Assembly: GCA_003024785.1 (NCBI GenBank)
Contig: PUQB01000162.1
Location: forward strand, 239,655-303,654
Direction: 5' to 3'
DNA: 64,000 nt
From: Selaginella tamariscina
Taxonomy: Eukaryota; Streptophyta; Lycopodiopsida; Selaginellales; Selaginellaceae
Part shown: in pieces, positions 12,736 to 24,250 of the stretch
How positions within the stretch are numbered: the first letter of the stretch is position 1
Layout: each line of letters begins with the position of its first letter
Notes under the pieces: model-generated
The model's database searches: none
What the model saw: only the letters and a program-made list of their open reading frames with translations
What the model was told of the DNA's origin: nothing
Position numbers and translations under genes: made by a program

Positions 12736-13468
12736 TGTTAAAGGTAAAATATTAGGAGCATAGGACATCCTACTGTGGAGAGAATAAGGGTAGGAAGGTT
12801 GTAGTAAGCATGGAAGGAAAGGCTGTAAGGAGGAAAATCCTTACCGAGAGGAAAAGGTGCGTAAGGAAAAGGAAAGAAAGGCTGTGAAGGAGGAAAATCC
12901 TTACCGAGAGGAAAAGGTGCGTAAGGAAAAGGAAAGAAAGGCTGTGAAGGAGGAAAATCCTTACCGAGAGGAAAAGGTGAGTAAGGAAAAGGAAGGAAAG
13001 GTTATGAAGGAGGAAAATCCTTATCGAGAGGAAAAGTGAGTAAGGAAAAGGAAAAGGAAAAGGAAAAGGAAATATCAGAAGGAAAAGGATGACGTGGCAA
13101 GAGGAATCTCCAGAAGGGTCTCCATAAGAAGTTCTAACAGAGAAGGGTCTCCATTTGAAGTTCCAGCAGGAGATAAAGGTTCTCTACACTTTGTCTCTTG
13201 TATTCATGTAGTAATGAAAGGTGCATATTGTAAGATCTTGTGTGTATGTATGTGTACTCTCAATGAATGGATCTAACAAGGCAATAGCCAAAATCCGTTC
13301 TTGCCCTTGACTTCGGAGACCAGTCATTGTGGCTTTGAGAGAAGGTGTTTTGATATATATATGTGTAGAGTTGAAGGAAAGAAAGTGTGTAGCCTTTCCT
13401 AAAGGCTAGGAGAAAGGAAACCCGGTTAAACAGGAAAATGTGGGATTTTCCGGTTTTCCTATTTAATA
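12736..13468 (+). repeat. Right LTR of gag-protease element
   Basis: The LTR begins with the same TGTTAAAGGTAAAATATTAG as the left one. Its last two bases are TA instead of CA, a point change at the terminus. The GTACC duplication follows at 13469-13473. Confidence 0.9.
12812..13060 (+). repeat. 60-bp tandem repeat inside right LTR
   Basis: The array has about four units; neighbouring units are identical over a full 60 bases around 12841-12960. Because 60 is a multiple of three, the frame stays open and gives a Lys/Glu-rich repeat peptide (12857-13039, units of KEENPYREEK). I do not regard it as a gene. Confidence 0.88.
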
Positions 13469-13473
13469 GTACC

Positions 13474-14375
13474 AACTGTATTGGTTTCATGGCCAGACGG
13501 TGGATGTGCTTGACTTGGACCCGAAAATGTGGAGATGGAAGAATGCACAAGGGCGGGAACTCTTTGGATATGAACCACGAATGGGTTGTTCCCTGTTTGT
13601 TGGCAAGTTGACACCTTCGAAGCTGTAGGAGCACCTGCCTTCCTAGATCCCTGGCACAGTGTTTCGGCCCAGACGTTCATGTGGCTCCTTCTTCAAAATA
13701 GCTTAGCAGTGTGTGTGAATATTAGAGGTCTGCCAAACACAAGTTGTGGTGTGTGTGGGTTACCAGAAACAGAACGACACTACTTATGGGACTATAGGAG
13801 GCCCGAGTCGTGTGGTTTTGAACGATGTCCCTGTCCAGCGTTTGGGATGGGGTGAGGATTCTATAATAGGATGGGAAGTAGCTTGTTTGGGTGAGCATGC
13901 AGGCCATGCAAAGGCCTCTATGGGAGTCTGGCGTGTCCCTGGATTAGTGGAGCAGCGACAAGTCTTTGACCCAGGGGGCCTAATGGTTGAACCAATAGAA
14001 CAACCCAGCCTCTTTACTCAGCAATGGTATTTTCTTTGGGGTGTCACACTCTGGACAATCTGGAGAGCAAGGAATGCTAGTGTCTTCCAAGGGCAAAGTT
14101 GGTCTCTACAAAGAGCCCTAGCATTCCTATGGGTTCAGTTAGTATCCTTGGTGGCCACGGCCTATGAGCAAGCCAGAGACACGTGTGACATAGCTGAGTA
14201 TGGTGTATATGAGGAGCGGTGGTTCCCTGTGCTAGGATGGTTGGTACGGTGTCCGGGCCAATTGAGAGCTAAGGTCTTTTGGAGATGGCAGCCCCCTCAG
14301 TGGTTCTTGTTAGGAGAGGAGAACATGATGCTGCATGGTAGTTTGAACCAGTTTGGTGTTGATGTGGCAAGCTGA
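13474..14375 (+). pseudogene. LINE ORF2 C-terminal zinc-binding region
   Basis: This is the continuation of the LINE after the nested element. It shows DPWHSVSAQTFMWLLLQN and then CGVCGLPETERHYLWDY near 13745-13795, the zf-RVT zinc-binding pattern near the C terminus of plant LINE ORF2 proteins. Downstream comes FLWGVTLWTIWRARNASVF (about 14035-14090), the usual Trp-rich tail. The frame changes once near 13800. The final 150 bases to 14533 look like a 3' untranslated tail. Confidence 0.82.
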
Positions 14376-14533
14376 TATGGCAGAATGATGTGGTAAAACT
14401 GACATAGCAGTGTTGACGTGGTAGGATACGATAGTTAGCTAGCTAACTTAAAAGAATAAGTTAGTATATACTTGTAACGGAATAATCACTTGTACACTTA
14501 CTACACTTATGAATAAGAAATGACTATTCCAAA

Positions 14534-14554
14534 AACATAACCATTAAATACATT
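14534..14554. repeat. Target-site duplication of LINE, right copy
   Basis: This is an exact 21-base copy of 5611-5631. Most of it (acataaccattaaatacatt) occurs again just downstream at about 14570-14590, so the target already held or later gained a short tandem copy. Confidence 0.85.
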
Positions 14555-14749
14555 TTGATGTTCTTTTTACATAACCATTAAATACATTTTGATGTTTTTT
14601 TTACTTAATCAATATTTGGACAAACTAAGTGGGAATCTTTGTTTCAATATCTCATTTCATCTTCACAAATGCAAAGATATCAAACATACTGGAGCTTCAC
14701 GTGAATAAAATGTTTTATGTAAGTACTGATTTGCCATGTGATATGTTTT

Positions 14750-16570
14750 TTTAAATTTTGATTTAAATTTAAACTCAAAATTAAGTGCAACATTAAATAA
14801 TAAAGTTTAATGATAAAATTTTAGATGAACTTTAAATATAGATAAATTTTTAAAACAAAATTTAAAGATAAAGGAATTATTAGAGAAAAGCGGTTCCCAA
14901 TTAATATTCAATATATAAATGTAACTTATACTGATGATGTACATATGTAAGAATTCATATTAGGAGCGTATATATATATATATACACGCATAATATTAAT
15001 TGTTATTTTCTAACACATAAATGCTGTGTTGATAGTAGTGCATTATTTTTCTTCTTATTATATTGCGAGGAATGAAAATTATGTCGACTCTGTAAATTCT
15101 ACTAAATTTTGGAGTTTCATGTTTATCAGAAAATAGGGAGAAGCAGTAGAATAAACAATCATTATGATTTATGCAATGTGTAAAGATTAAATGAAATTCA
15201 TGAAAATTTTAACCCTTTGAAAAACTGTATAAATATTGATTTCAATTGCAAATAGATTATTATGTAAGTTTTAAAAGACTTTATGTTGTATAGAAAATTG
15301 TAATGTAAATCTGAAATGTGTTTATACAGAATATATATGTGTGTGTGTGTACAGGTACATGTGTGTGTATATATATATATTATATATATATATATAACTA
15401 AACTTAATCTATTTGTTTTATAACAAGTTTAAAACCATAGTTGCAACCGTTCACATATTCTTAACATATTCTGAATGCTTAAGATAGCATAGACATATAA
15501 TGTCATAATAAAATATTGTCATTAGTATAAATAATCAAATTCCATCCGTAGTTCTAAATAGGGTATTTTCCCTTTCTGTTCCATTGTATATGTCAGAAGT
15601 CTCTAACCTAATTAAGAATACAGAATATCAAATAGTCCAAACATAATTTCAATATTGGTAATTTCTTAGAACGAAAAATTGTATTAAACTAATTTTAATA
15701 CATTAAAATTATCAATTAAAAAAAGTTACACAATTATAAAAAGCTTGGCCAAAGACAAAGCTGAAACGAGGATTTTTAATTCATTATGATTAAATATATA
15801 AATTATATATATGTATTAAAATGAAAGTTCAGCACACGCAAAAGAATCACATACTATAATTATATAGAAATATATATAACACGTCTTTTTCTATCTTTAG
15901 CGACAAATACACAATACACATCTATGTAGTATACAAACTCAAGTTTTCAAACATGTTACTGTTCATCTGCTGCCTATTTTATCTTATTCGTAAAGCATCC
16001 TAAAACCTGTGATTTCCACAGGTATTTAAACTAAATTAATTAATTAATTAATTAAAATTAATCTCATGATTCAATACGTATACATGCATATTTTACATGT
16101 TTGAGATCCTTTGACGACTATGAATACAATATACGAGTTAGTATTTTGTATAGCATGATCTAGCATCTCTCTCTCTCCCTCTCTCTCTCTTGATCATTGA
16201 CCCGTGATTGTTAAAGAGAGAAAATATGAGCTCCTTTTTGTATTGTTTTATTTGACTTGGAACTCTGTGACTTTAACATATGACTCTTACTTGATAAATC
16301 TATGAGAACTGTTCTGTTTATTTAATTTTTATTTCATTCCAACTTGTCTTTATATATTTTGCAACATTATATTTTATAAAAGTTAGTATTTATAAATTGT
16401 GGCTGTTTTATTTTATTTGAAATAGCACAATATAATTATTTACATACGTATGTAGAGATATATAATTATGTTGTCAATTATATTTATGATACTACTATAT
16501 TTCTTAAATATAAAATGATTATTTATACATGCATTAAGAATATTTAATGATGTTGAGATTCACATTTGAA
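14750..16570 (+). repeat. Dispersed AT-rich repeat, copy 2
   Basis: The segment follows 3780-5210 with many small gaps, including an extra (GT)n/(TA)n stretch at 15335-15390 and a (CT)n tract near 16165-16190. It has no coding potential. Together with copy 1 it brackets the LINE. Confidence 0.6.
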
Positions 16571-17639
16571 ATAAATATATACAATATTATCTTCAACATA
16601 AAATATTATTAATAATTTTAAATAAAGTTTGAGACTGAATAAAATCTAATCCATTCGAAAATATGTTTTGCATTTCATTGTCTAAACTTAAGATATCATT
16701 ACACTTTCTTAGATTACTAAAATAATATTTACATTAATTAAGGTATATTCTTAATATATATACTACATCAATAGTGAACTACTAAGATATTTTGTGTATA
16801 TATATATATAAATGTACATAAATATGCGTCACACCATTAAGTACTTACTAAGATATATCCAAATTACATATATGCATGTTTATATATGTCAGGTTTCCCT
16901 CTAGAGATTTTTGCCACATACAAAAGCCACTTTTGTGTGCAGGGAAATATATTCTATAGTAGAGTATTGACTATGATTGCGTGCTTGACCATCTATCTAT
17001 TCTGTTTACATTATACTTTTCTGCCCAAAAATATGGCTCTTTAGTACTAACTGGCAGCTCATATTGCCCTCAATATAAAGGATTTCCCCCCCGTCGAGAA
17101 CATATATTCTCAAGTGCTATGGATCATTCGCTGCGTTCTTCCTTGGCTCTTTCCTGTGGTATTATGCATAAAAGTTCCTCTTTTATTTCGTCACTGATTA
17201 TCTTCTATATGCAGTCGCTTCATTGCAAGATCGTCGTCTCTTTCCATCTACTCTTGTGTGTGGTTGTGTGTGGTGAATTTAAACTTCTGAAACATGTTCA
17301 TCGATATGCCCCCCCCCCCCCACACACACACACAGAGCTCAACATCTACGTGGTCAAAGCTGGTTGGTCCAAGAACGCGTCAAAGCCCGTATATTCACTT
17401 TATATATCAACACGTGTAATATTTGTATGTGTTAGTAATACATAAAAGTAATTAGTAAATATAAACTATAATAAATTAAATATTGATCTTATAAGTTAAT
17501 ATTTATAAAGGGCAATACTTAGTGTTTGTGATTCAAGGGCAATACTTGATTAAATAGAGAATCAAATCGCCACATATCATTCATAAGGCAATACTTAGTG
17601 TTTGTGCGAGTTTTTTACTTGTCTTTAAAGAATAGCATT
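16571..17639. other. AT-rich stretch, no supported gene
   Basis: A 154-codon frame at 16981-17445 lacks recognisable motifs and ends in a low-complexity (C)n(AC)n tract, so I do not call it. Two copies of gcaatacttagtgtttgtg lie at about 17512 and 17586. No 5' LTR for the downstream gypsy element was found here. Confidence 0.45.
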
Positions 17640-18080
17640 ACAATGGTACATTGGTCTGGACATTGCAACTCATGGGGATTATTCTTCTGGAGATCTTCAA
17701 ACGTGCGTTGGACATGCGGATGATTGTGACGATGCTTTTCAACAATTGCATCGTATTCGTCAAGAGCCATCTAAGTCGGTGATGTAGTTCGGTGTTCACT
17801 TTCAAAGCCTTTTGCTATGTGTAGAGCCTAACATATCGGAACATCAATTAGGTATGTTGTGGCTAGCACTTCGTTAAGACCTTGTGGGGCTTGTACATGC
17901 ACTAGCTTTAGTGACTCTTGACGATGCTTTGAGGTTGGCACAATGATATGAGTCATCACCTCTCCCACTTGCATCTTCATGTTCTCTCGTTCCACTTCAA
18001 GTTGGGGATGGTTCTGCTCCGATAGAGGTTGATGCTGTTGCTACTCATGTACTAACACAAGGTTGGGCCTGTGGATGAGG
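17640..18080 (+). pseudogene. Degenerate gag of gypsy element
   Basis: A conceptual reading gives ALQWYIGLDIATHG and DDCDDAFQQLHRIRQEPS, matching the gag of the element at 56092. A stop interrupts it near 17787. The zinc-knuckle area near 18060-18110 is eroded. Confidence 0.65.
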
Positions 18081-18779
18081 ACGTGGATATGCAGTTTGTT
18101 GTTGGGCATGTGATGAGGTGGACACACGTATTGGTGTTGTCAACGATTTCCCAATTGGCATCCCCATTTCTGGGTGGGGCCTTGCGTCGGTTGGCGCCGT
18201 TGTAATGGAAGGTCTTGATACGATGGATTTTTTGAGAAATGAATTGCACGAGTAGAGGAGGGTCCTCGTGTGAATAAATTAGTGATCCCTCCGTTTTTCT
18301 TTTGTATCATCAAGGGGTTCACTTGACACTGATTCATTTGGTCTTCACCTTTCAAGTTTGATTTAATTACATGCCATGTCTTGTTTTTCTTTCAGTGTTG
18401 GTGAATACATGTTCAAATTTGTCCTTTATTTCTCACTTTGTTGCTATACATTGTGGCCTTCATTTGTGTCGTGCAATAGAACCAGTCTTCAACAGACACA
18501 CTCATGCTTGTTCATTTATGTGGACAATCGTGAACTTGAGCTTTAATCTTTACGGGTGGTGCCGAGTCAAGCTTTTCATCTTATTTTAGTGGTGCCAAGT
18601 GTGACTTTAAAAAGTCTCTCCCATATTTAACTCTCCTTCGTTTTTCTTCTCTTCTTCTTACTTTTATTCCACTTCGTCCATTTGTTTCATCTCTGCTTCC
18701 ATCACTTTTTTTCACATTTACTTCCAACCATCTTCTTTCACTTCCTTTCCCTCTCTGGATCCATCAGATGATCGTCGTG

Positions 18780-19670
18780 TTATAATCATTGATTAACTTA
18801 AGAAGTATGCTGATCTTTTTAACTTTGACTTGTCATCTGGAGCCAAGATTGCAACACGCCACCCTATTCCAACTGGGATGCTAGGTCAATTAAGGTACAT
18901 GTTCGGTATTAGTCACCAAAGGCTTACGAACAAATGTTAAGGAGATGTTGGAGAAGGGTGTTATTCGAAAATTTCGAAGTTCTTGGGCATGCGAACCTCA
19001 TTTTATAACAAAGCCGAATGGGAGCGTTTGATTCTGTATCGATTATCGCCATTAAATGATGTAACCATTTCATATGTGTACCCACTTCCTCATATTGTAA
19101 ATCTTTTGGATCGACTAGGGCGAAGTCGTTGGTTCACCAAGTTAGATCTCGCATTAGATATTGGCAAGTTCCGATAGTTGACATGGACATTCCCAAGACT
19201 GCTTTTTAGACACCATTTGGCTTATATGAGTTCTTGATGATGCCTTTCTATTTGAGTAATGCTCCAGTGACTTTCCAACGTATGATGGACAACGTTCTTT
19301 ATGATATATCGGAGGTGATGCTGACTTCATTGATGATGTTTTAATCCACTTGGATGGAACGTGGGGAGCATATATATATGTAAGGTTTTGGATTGGTTGT
19401 GGAAAGTTGGTTTGAAGTTGAAGCCATTTAAGTGTGTGTTTGGATCTAAGGACATCACTTATCTTAATTATCGCATTTTCTGTGAAGATTTGCAAGTTGA
19501 TCTTGATAAACTTGTTGCAATTTTGAAGTTCCCTACACTGAAGTGTGTGAATAATGTGCAATGCTTTCTTAGTAAGGTACAATATCTAGGCCATTTTGTG
19601 GATAATCTTTCAAATTGTATTGCACCGTTGCGAGCGTTGTTGAAGTCGTCAATGTCTTCTTTTGTTTAGT
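18780..19670 (+). pseudogene. Degenerate reverse transcriptase of gypsy element
   Basis: Visible pieces in order are VYPLPHIVNLLDRLGRSRWF and TKLDLA (about 19075-19155), a PFGLYEF-like stretch (about 19213), a FIDDVLI-like active-site segment near 19327 and KLKPFKCVFGS (about 19417-19450). Stops and shifts separate the pieces. The region between 18100 and 18780, where the protease should be, shows no DTG motif. Confidence 0.75.
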
Positions 19671-21500
19671 ATAAGGATTGCAAACATGCATTTGCAAATC
19701 TTAAAGAGCTGTTAACGACTCCTCCAATTTTGGTGTACCCTGATTACACTTGTCCTTTCATCTTGCATGTAGATGCTTCTAACATTGGTCTCGAAGGCGT
19801 ATTGATGCAAGAGAGTACGAGTGTTCCTGGCCAAATACATCCCATTGCGTACATCAACCGTACATTGTAGCCAGTAGAGGTGAATTATTTAATGAGTGTT
19901 TAGCAACAGTTTGGGGTTTTGAGAAGCTCCATGCCTACTTGCATGGTTCTCAGACTCTATTGGAAGGTGATCATGCAGCAGTCACTTTGTTGTTGAAGCG
20001 GAAGAATTTGATTAATCGTATTGCTTGGTGGGCTTTGAAACTTTAAATTTACGACTTTGAGGTTGTTCATTACCCAGGGAGTTCCATACCTGATGCTATG
20101 CTTTTTCTCGGGCTCCTCTTTCACCTTCTCTCTCTTCTTCTGCCTTGAGGAGCCAGTTGTTCTAGCATCAATGGATTATTTGGATGAAGATTCCGTACCA
20201 TTAGCAGTTGTTGTGCTTGATGTTCAATGTCCGCAAAATGTAGAGTTAAATTTACTATTTTGGATGAGGTTTGGGGAAGTTCAAAAGGTTGAGCCGTGGA
20301 TTCTAAAGCTTTGTGATGGGTTTGAGAATCATGCATCACTTGCTAATGACTTGCCTTTCAGGCATTTACATTCACAATATTGCCTTCAAGATAACATTCT
20401 TTATTTTGTGAAGACAGATCCAGATGATCATTTGCGGTTGGTGGTGCCTTTGATCTTCGTTCCAGGTTTCCTCCATACTTACCATGACTCTTCTATTCTC
20501 GGTGGGCACATGGGACATCGTGGTGTGATGGAGAAGCTGTGCAGATCTTTCTATTGGCTAGAGTTGCAAGGAGATGTGATTCGATATGTGTGTAGTTATG
20601 TGTGGTGCCAAGCTCGCACTCCCTCGTGTACTTCAGAAGGACAATTAGAGTCAATTGCAATTTTGAGTGGTGGTGTCTAATTTGATAAGACTTTTTTTGT
20701 GGTTGATTGCTGACAACGAGTACGTTATTATTGCTTCTACCTAACTCGTTGGATAGAAGTTGGTGCTCTTGCTAGTGCGACTGTTTCTGCTGTTGGTTAG
20801 TTTTTCCTTAATCGGGTCGTGTTTCAACATTCTTGTCCGGAGTGAATTCTCTCGGACAATGGTTCTGCATTATGGCCAAGGCATTTATGTCTTGATGTCT
20901 TGACTGGGGATACGCCACGCTTTCACAAGTGCTTATCATCCTTTAGACAAATGGTTGGTGGAATGGCTTGTTAAGACCTTCAAGGGGATGATCACGAAGT
21001 ATGTGAACTTTTAACATTTAAATTGAGATGGTTATCTGTCATTTCTTATATATGTTTATGTCACTGGTACAAAGTTCTATTGGTACTTCCCATATAAGCT
21101 CTTATATGGTCATGATCCAGTGTTGTCAAAGGAGTTGGGTTTGCCTTCTTGGTTGCCATAAGCTTGCTGATGCTAGTCATGAGATAAAGTATCTGACGAG
21201 CATTCTTCTATTGGTTCATTGGAGTTAGTAGAACACTTGGGCGTGTACAAGTAGGACAATAACTACGATACAACTCGCATCATTGTCCTCCTGCGGAGTA
21301 CAAGGTTGATTGAGCTGGTTGTTGGTTCGTTTTCCCAAGCTTATAATACGTGGTTTAGTTAAGAGTCTCCTTCCTTAGTGGAAAGAACCATATCGAGTAC
21401 TATGGCAAGTAGGTCACAAGTTTATGAGTTTGGCATAACATTCAACCCAATCTGTACACAGGTTGAAGCGTTTTGTGCAATAGAAACAAGTTGTACTAAT
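19670..21500 (+). pseudogene. Degenerate RNase H and integrase of gypsy element
   Basis: The RNase H part includes FILHVDASNIG near 19755 and EKLHAYLHGSQTLLEGDHAA near 19920-19980. The open frame 20057-20680 covers the linker and integrase zinc-binding region, with YHDSSILGGHMGHRGVMEKL and later CSYVWCQAR. The catalytic core (20700-21240) has SDNG-like and PLDKWLVEWLVKTFK-like remnants. All frames are broken. Confidence 0.75.
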
Positions 21501-21589
21501 TAAAATCCACCAGTGCTTCCTCCTAATGTTCCTGGCCTATTTACTAGAGAACCCTAACTAACTTACATCCTTATGAGAAGAGGGGATGA

Positions 21590-21781
21590 TGTAAAATCCT
21601 CATGTACAGCTCTATATGCACATACTATTATTAGTGTAATAGGTTTTAGAATAGTTTCAATTTAGACCACTCGCTCCTGTATATAAATTAGGGCTTTTGG
21701 ACTAATAAAATATACATAGTATATAAATTAGGGCTTTTGGACTAATGGGATATACAGATTTCTATATTATGAGCTCTGACA
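21590..21781 (+). repeat. 3' LTR of decayed gypsy element
   Basis: A purine-rich tract ending gaagaggggatga precedes TGTAAAATCCTC; the unit ends GAGCTCTGACA. It contains CTGTATATAAATTAGGGCTTT, a TATA-like box comparable with CTGTATATAAGCAGGG in the LTR at 56092. The phrase tatataaattagggcttttg occurs twice in tandem. Its length is close to the 203-206 bp LTRs of the related element. Confidence 0.65.
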
Positions 21782-22042
21782 ATGTATACACACAAAAGAA
21801 TTTTAAAAACTCTTGAAAACATATTAAATGTACATGTATTACATATTATAGACATTTATATATACCTCAGTTATGCATATAAATATATATGATCCATATT
21901 TCATTCTCATAAATAATAACTTGATATTCTACATGAATATGTACAATACTATATTAATACAGTTTAGATTTATATTATAATATCAAACAAAAATTGTTTA
22001 TTTTATTATTGAAGTATAATATAGACATGTACAATTGAGACA
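21782..22042. other. AT-rich spacer downstream of the propeller gene
   Basis: No gene is seen. It probably contains the 3' untranslated region of the minus-strand gene that ends at 22043. Confidence 0.4.
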
Positions 22043-22577
22043 TTACTGTTCAGGTGCTGCCTGTTTCATCTTCTCAGTAACAGTATCCAACCATAAACAA
22101 TCCTGGAAATGAGGATTAACCTCCTGCCCTTCCTCAGATATACACCGTGGATCCATCCTTATCGGACCCCAACAAGGCGTTCCATCTTCATAAGCATTGT
22201 GTGTCCACCTCATGAGCTCCGTACCATCGAACTTACACGAGAATAACTCTCCGTACGGTTGAAACTGGTTCGCTACTGACACAGGCTCTGCGGAGATCCC
22301 TGCGCCGTCCGCAGTAAATAGGAGGAGCTCCGAGTCTGGACTGAAACGCACGTGGTTGTACCGGGTTGGGATGATCTGGCAGAGGTAACACCCTGCGCAG
22401 ACCACTATCATCAGGGTGCACCATGTGTAGTGCAAAGTCCCCCCCTGTTGGATCATCTCTTGTTGATGAAAATGCTATCAATTTACCATCTGGTGACCAC
22501 GATGGCATGGTGTCTACCCATGGTCCCTCCGTCAGCTGTTCAATGCCGTGTTCCTCGCCTGTATATCAACATGTAAC

Positions 22578-22579
<2 letters not shown>

Positions 22580-22638
<59 letters not shown>
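22580..22638. repeat. (GT)n(GA)n compound microsatellite
   Basis: A run of GT repeats passes directly into GA repeats within the last intron of the propeller gene; another GA run lies at 22712-22731. Confidence 0.9.
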
Positions 22639-22641
<3 letters not shown>

Positions 22642-23759
22642 CGCAAAGTGGATGACACACATTTTATTATTACTATATTTTACTATAAGCTATAACACAT
22701 ATATTGGATGTAGAGAGAGAGAGAGAGAGAGCACATACCTGTGACAGCATCCATTATGTAGATGTTCTTGTGGCCGGACCTTCCAGACCTGAACACAAGC
22801 TTCTTACCATCCGGTGAAACACTAGGGAAGGCATTCCGGCCTTGGTAAGTACACGGACGGTCGACTTTAGTACCGGCTTGGTACCATTCTCGGACTCGTC
22901 CATGTCAAACTCTATAGACACCACGTTTCTTCGCTGGCAAATATGTGGCCGATGCTCGAGTACACAGTAGTAGGCATGGTGGGGTTCCAACAGGTTCCGA
23001 ACGCTAATCTAGTCCATAATCTTTTTCTACCTGACCCGTCGAGCCTGGCTATCATCACACCGGATTGCTCGGCTTCAAATTCGGTGTTATAAACAATTAA
23101 CTGTCCGTCAGGGGAGAAAGACGGAAAGGCACCGTCTATGCGTACGAGTATCACATTCTTGTTGGAGCATGCCACGTGGTGCAGCAGGGGGACAGTTGAC
23201 TTGCGGTTGTCACCGTGACCCCGGCATGTGTGATAACCGATCAAAGTGTCGGATGTGACCATTAACCATTTCTTAGAGGGGGACAAAGCAGGACTGTAGT
23301 CAGATACGCCCTCCGGAGTTAACCGTACCGTATGTCCAGTCCGTATACAAGTCGAATATACGGCAGTGGTGGGTGTACGGAGCTTTGGTTTAGCGTAATT
23401 AGGATCTGTTGAGACAAATATGAATTTGCCATCGGCCTGTTTTCTAGACTGAGGGTTTTGATTGGTCCAAGAGTCTCACCGTTTTTCAGCAAGTTGAGGT
23501 ATGTACCTGTTAATATAATAATAATATGAAAATTAAACATAATACATAATAATGTATGTAATTTTGATATAAATTCATAAATATATAGATTACTTATATA
23601 TATCAATTAGCATTTTCTAACTAGTAACGTGGGCTCTCTCTCTCTCTCTTGTATAATATGTAAGTATTTACCTGTTCTTTCTGATACATAAACAAGAGCA
23701 GATTGCCCCTGCTGTTGCCCCTCATGCTGATTATACGAAAGAATGAGTGTTTAAATTTA

Positions 23760-23985
23760 GGGAAAACTATCAAACTGATCCTCTGGTTTATGTAATTATC
23801 AAAATGACCCTCTAGTTTTAAAAAATTATCAAATGCCTTGAGTCATAAACAATATATTTATCATTTGTGTTATATATTAGCAATATATTGCATGTATGTG
23901 TGTATTATTAAGCTGATTAATTATTCAAGGCCAATTTGATAACTTTTCAAAACTAGAGGGTCAGGGTCAATTTGATAATTTTCCC
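23760..23985. mobile_element. MITE with TA target duplication, Stowaway-like
   Basis: The left end GGGAAAACTATCAAACTGA and the right end, read in reverse complement as GGGAAAATTATCAAATTGAC, form long imperfect inverted repeats that continue through a second block (CCTCTAGTTTT..AAA..TTATCAAA). TA lies directly outside both ends (23758-23759 and 23986-23987). The size of 226 bp and the TA duplication fit Tc1/mariner-derived Stowaway elements. It sits in the first intron of the propeller gene and has no coding capacity. Confidence 0.75.
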
Positions 23986-24250
23986 TATCGTATATCAAAT
24001 TATTATTGAACTAATTATTGAACTACAATATATATATAGAAGTATATATATAATTACCTGTTTTCTGATAGTTTTCACGAATGCAGACTCTACAGTCTCC
24101 AAAGCAGTCATCCTCCACAAATTGAGCATTAAAATTGACGGATATCCCATCGGTGAGAATATTCTCCTTGAGCGTGCTTATATCAAGACTATACACATCA
24201 AATGCGTAATGTGATCTTCCCACACTCGCAAACACGACTGTACCTTCACA

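Larger units (their letters stand above)
8813..13468 (+). mobile_element. Gag-protease-only LTR retrotransposon nested in LINE
   Basis: This 4.66-kb element has two similar LTRs (8813-9564 and 12736-13468), a perfect GTACC duplication, a gag region with CCHC knuckles and a retropepsin-like protease. I found no reverse transcriptase, RNase H or integrase motif in the roughly 500 bases between the protease and the right LTR. It therefore looks non-autonomous, of the TR-GAG kind, and would need another element's Pol proteins. A purine-rich tract ending ggagggggcag precedes the right LTR and serves as the polypurine tract. Close similarity of the LTRs points to recent insertion. Confidence 0.9.
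5632..14533 (+). mobile_element. 5'-truncated LINE interrupted by an LTR element
   Basis: Without the nested element the LINE is about 4.2 kb. Domain order is a partial AP-type endonuclease, reverse transcriptase, a long connector, then the C-terminal zinc-binding (zf-RVT) region after the insertion. The 5' end is missing, as usual for LINEs that stop reverse transcription early; no ORF1 is present. The 3' end is only a short A-run before the duplicated target site. The ORF2 frame breaks many times, so it is inactive or carries assembly indels. An L1-like plant LINE fits best from motifs; the clade is not proven. Confidence 0.88.
17640..21781 (+). mobile_element. Decayed Ty3/gypsy element with 3' LTR
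   Basis: Domain order is gag, (protease not clear), reverse transcriptase, RNase H, integrase, then a polypurine tract and a 192-bp LTR. Many in-frame stops and frameshifts occur in every domain. The gag phrase DDAFQQ, the RT phrase VGLKLK..KCVFGS and the integrase phrase SILGGHMGHRGVMEKL closely parallel the nested element at 56092-60998, so both belong to one lineage. The 5' LTR and the N-terminal gag part are missing. Confidence 0.85.
22043..24250 (-). pseudogene. TolB-like beta-propeller protein gene, frame-broken
   Basis: Four exons are supported on the minus strand: about 24250-24058, 23730-23655, 23506-22739 and 22558-22043, with GT-AG borders. The product resembles plant TolB-related / DPP6 N-terminal-like proteins, which are secreted or cytosolic propellers without a firmly known reaction. 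Family signatures include GRSHYAFDVYSL, SALVYVSERTG, VRLTPEGVSDYSPALSPS, FPSFSPDGQLIVYNT, FPSVSPDGKKLVFRSGRSG, MPSWSPDGKLIAFSS and WTHNAYEDGTPCWGP. These are repeated PD40 blades, roughly 450-500 residues in all. At least three single-base shifts occur, near 22366, 22840 and 22929, beside AAA, GG or CCC runs. The first exon has no convincing ATG; a stop lies just upstream, so an initial exon may be missing. Confidence 0.8.

Noticed and set aside
12857-13039. Lys/Glu repeat protein
   Set aside because: It is only the open frame of a 60-bp LTR tandem repeat.
16981-17445. 154-codon ORF
   Set aside because: No homology recognised, it ends in simple sequence, and no splice or promoter context supports it.
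22580-22731. ORF over the (GT)n(GA)n tract
   Set aside because: Low-complexity frame inside an intron; the real exons are on the other strand.
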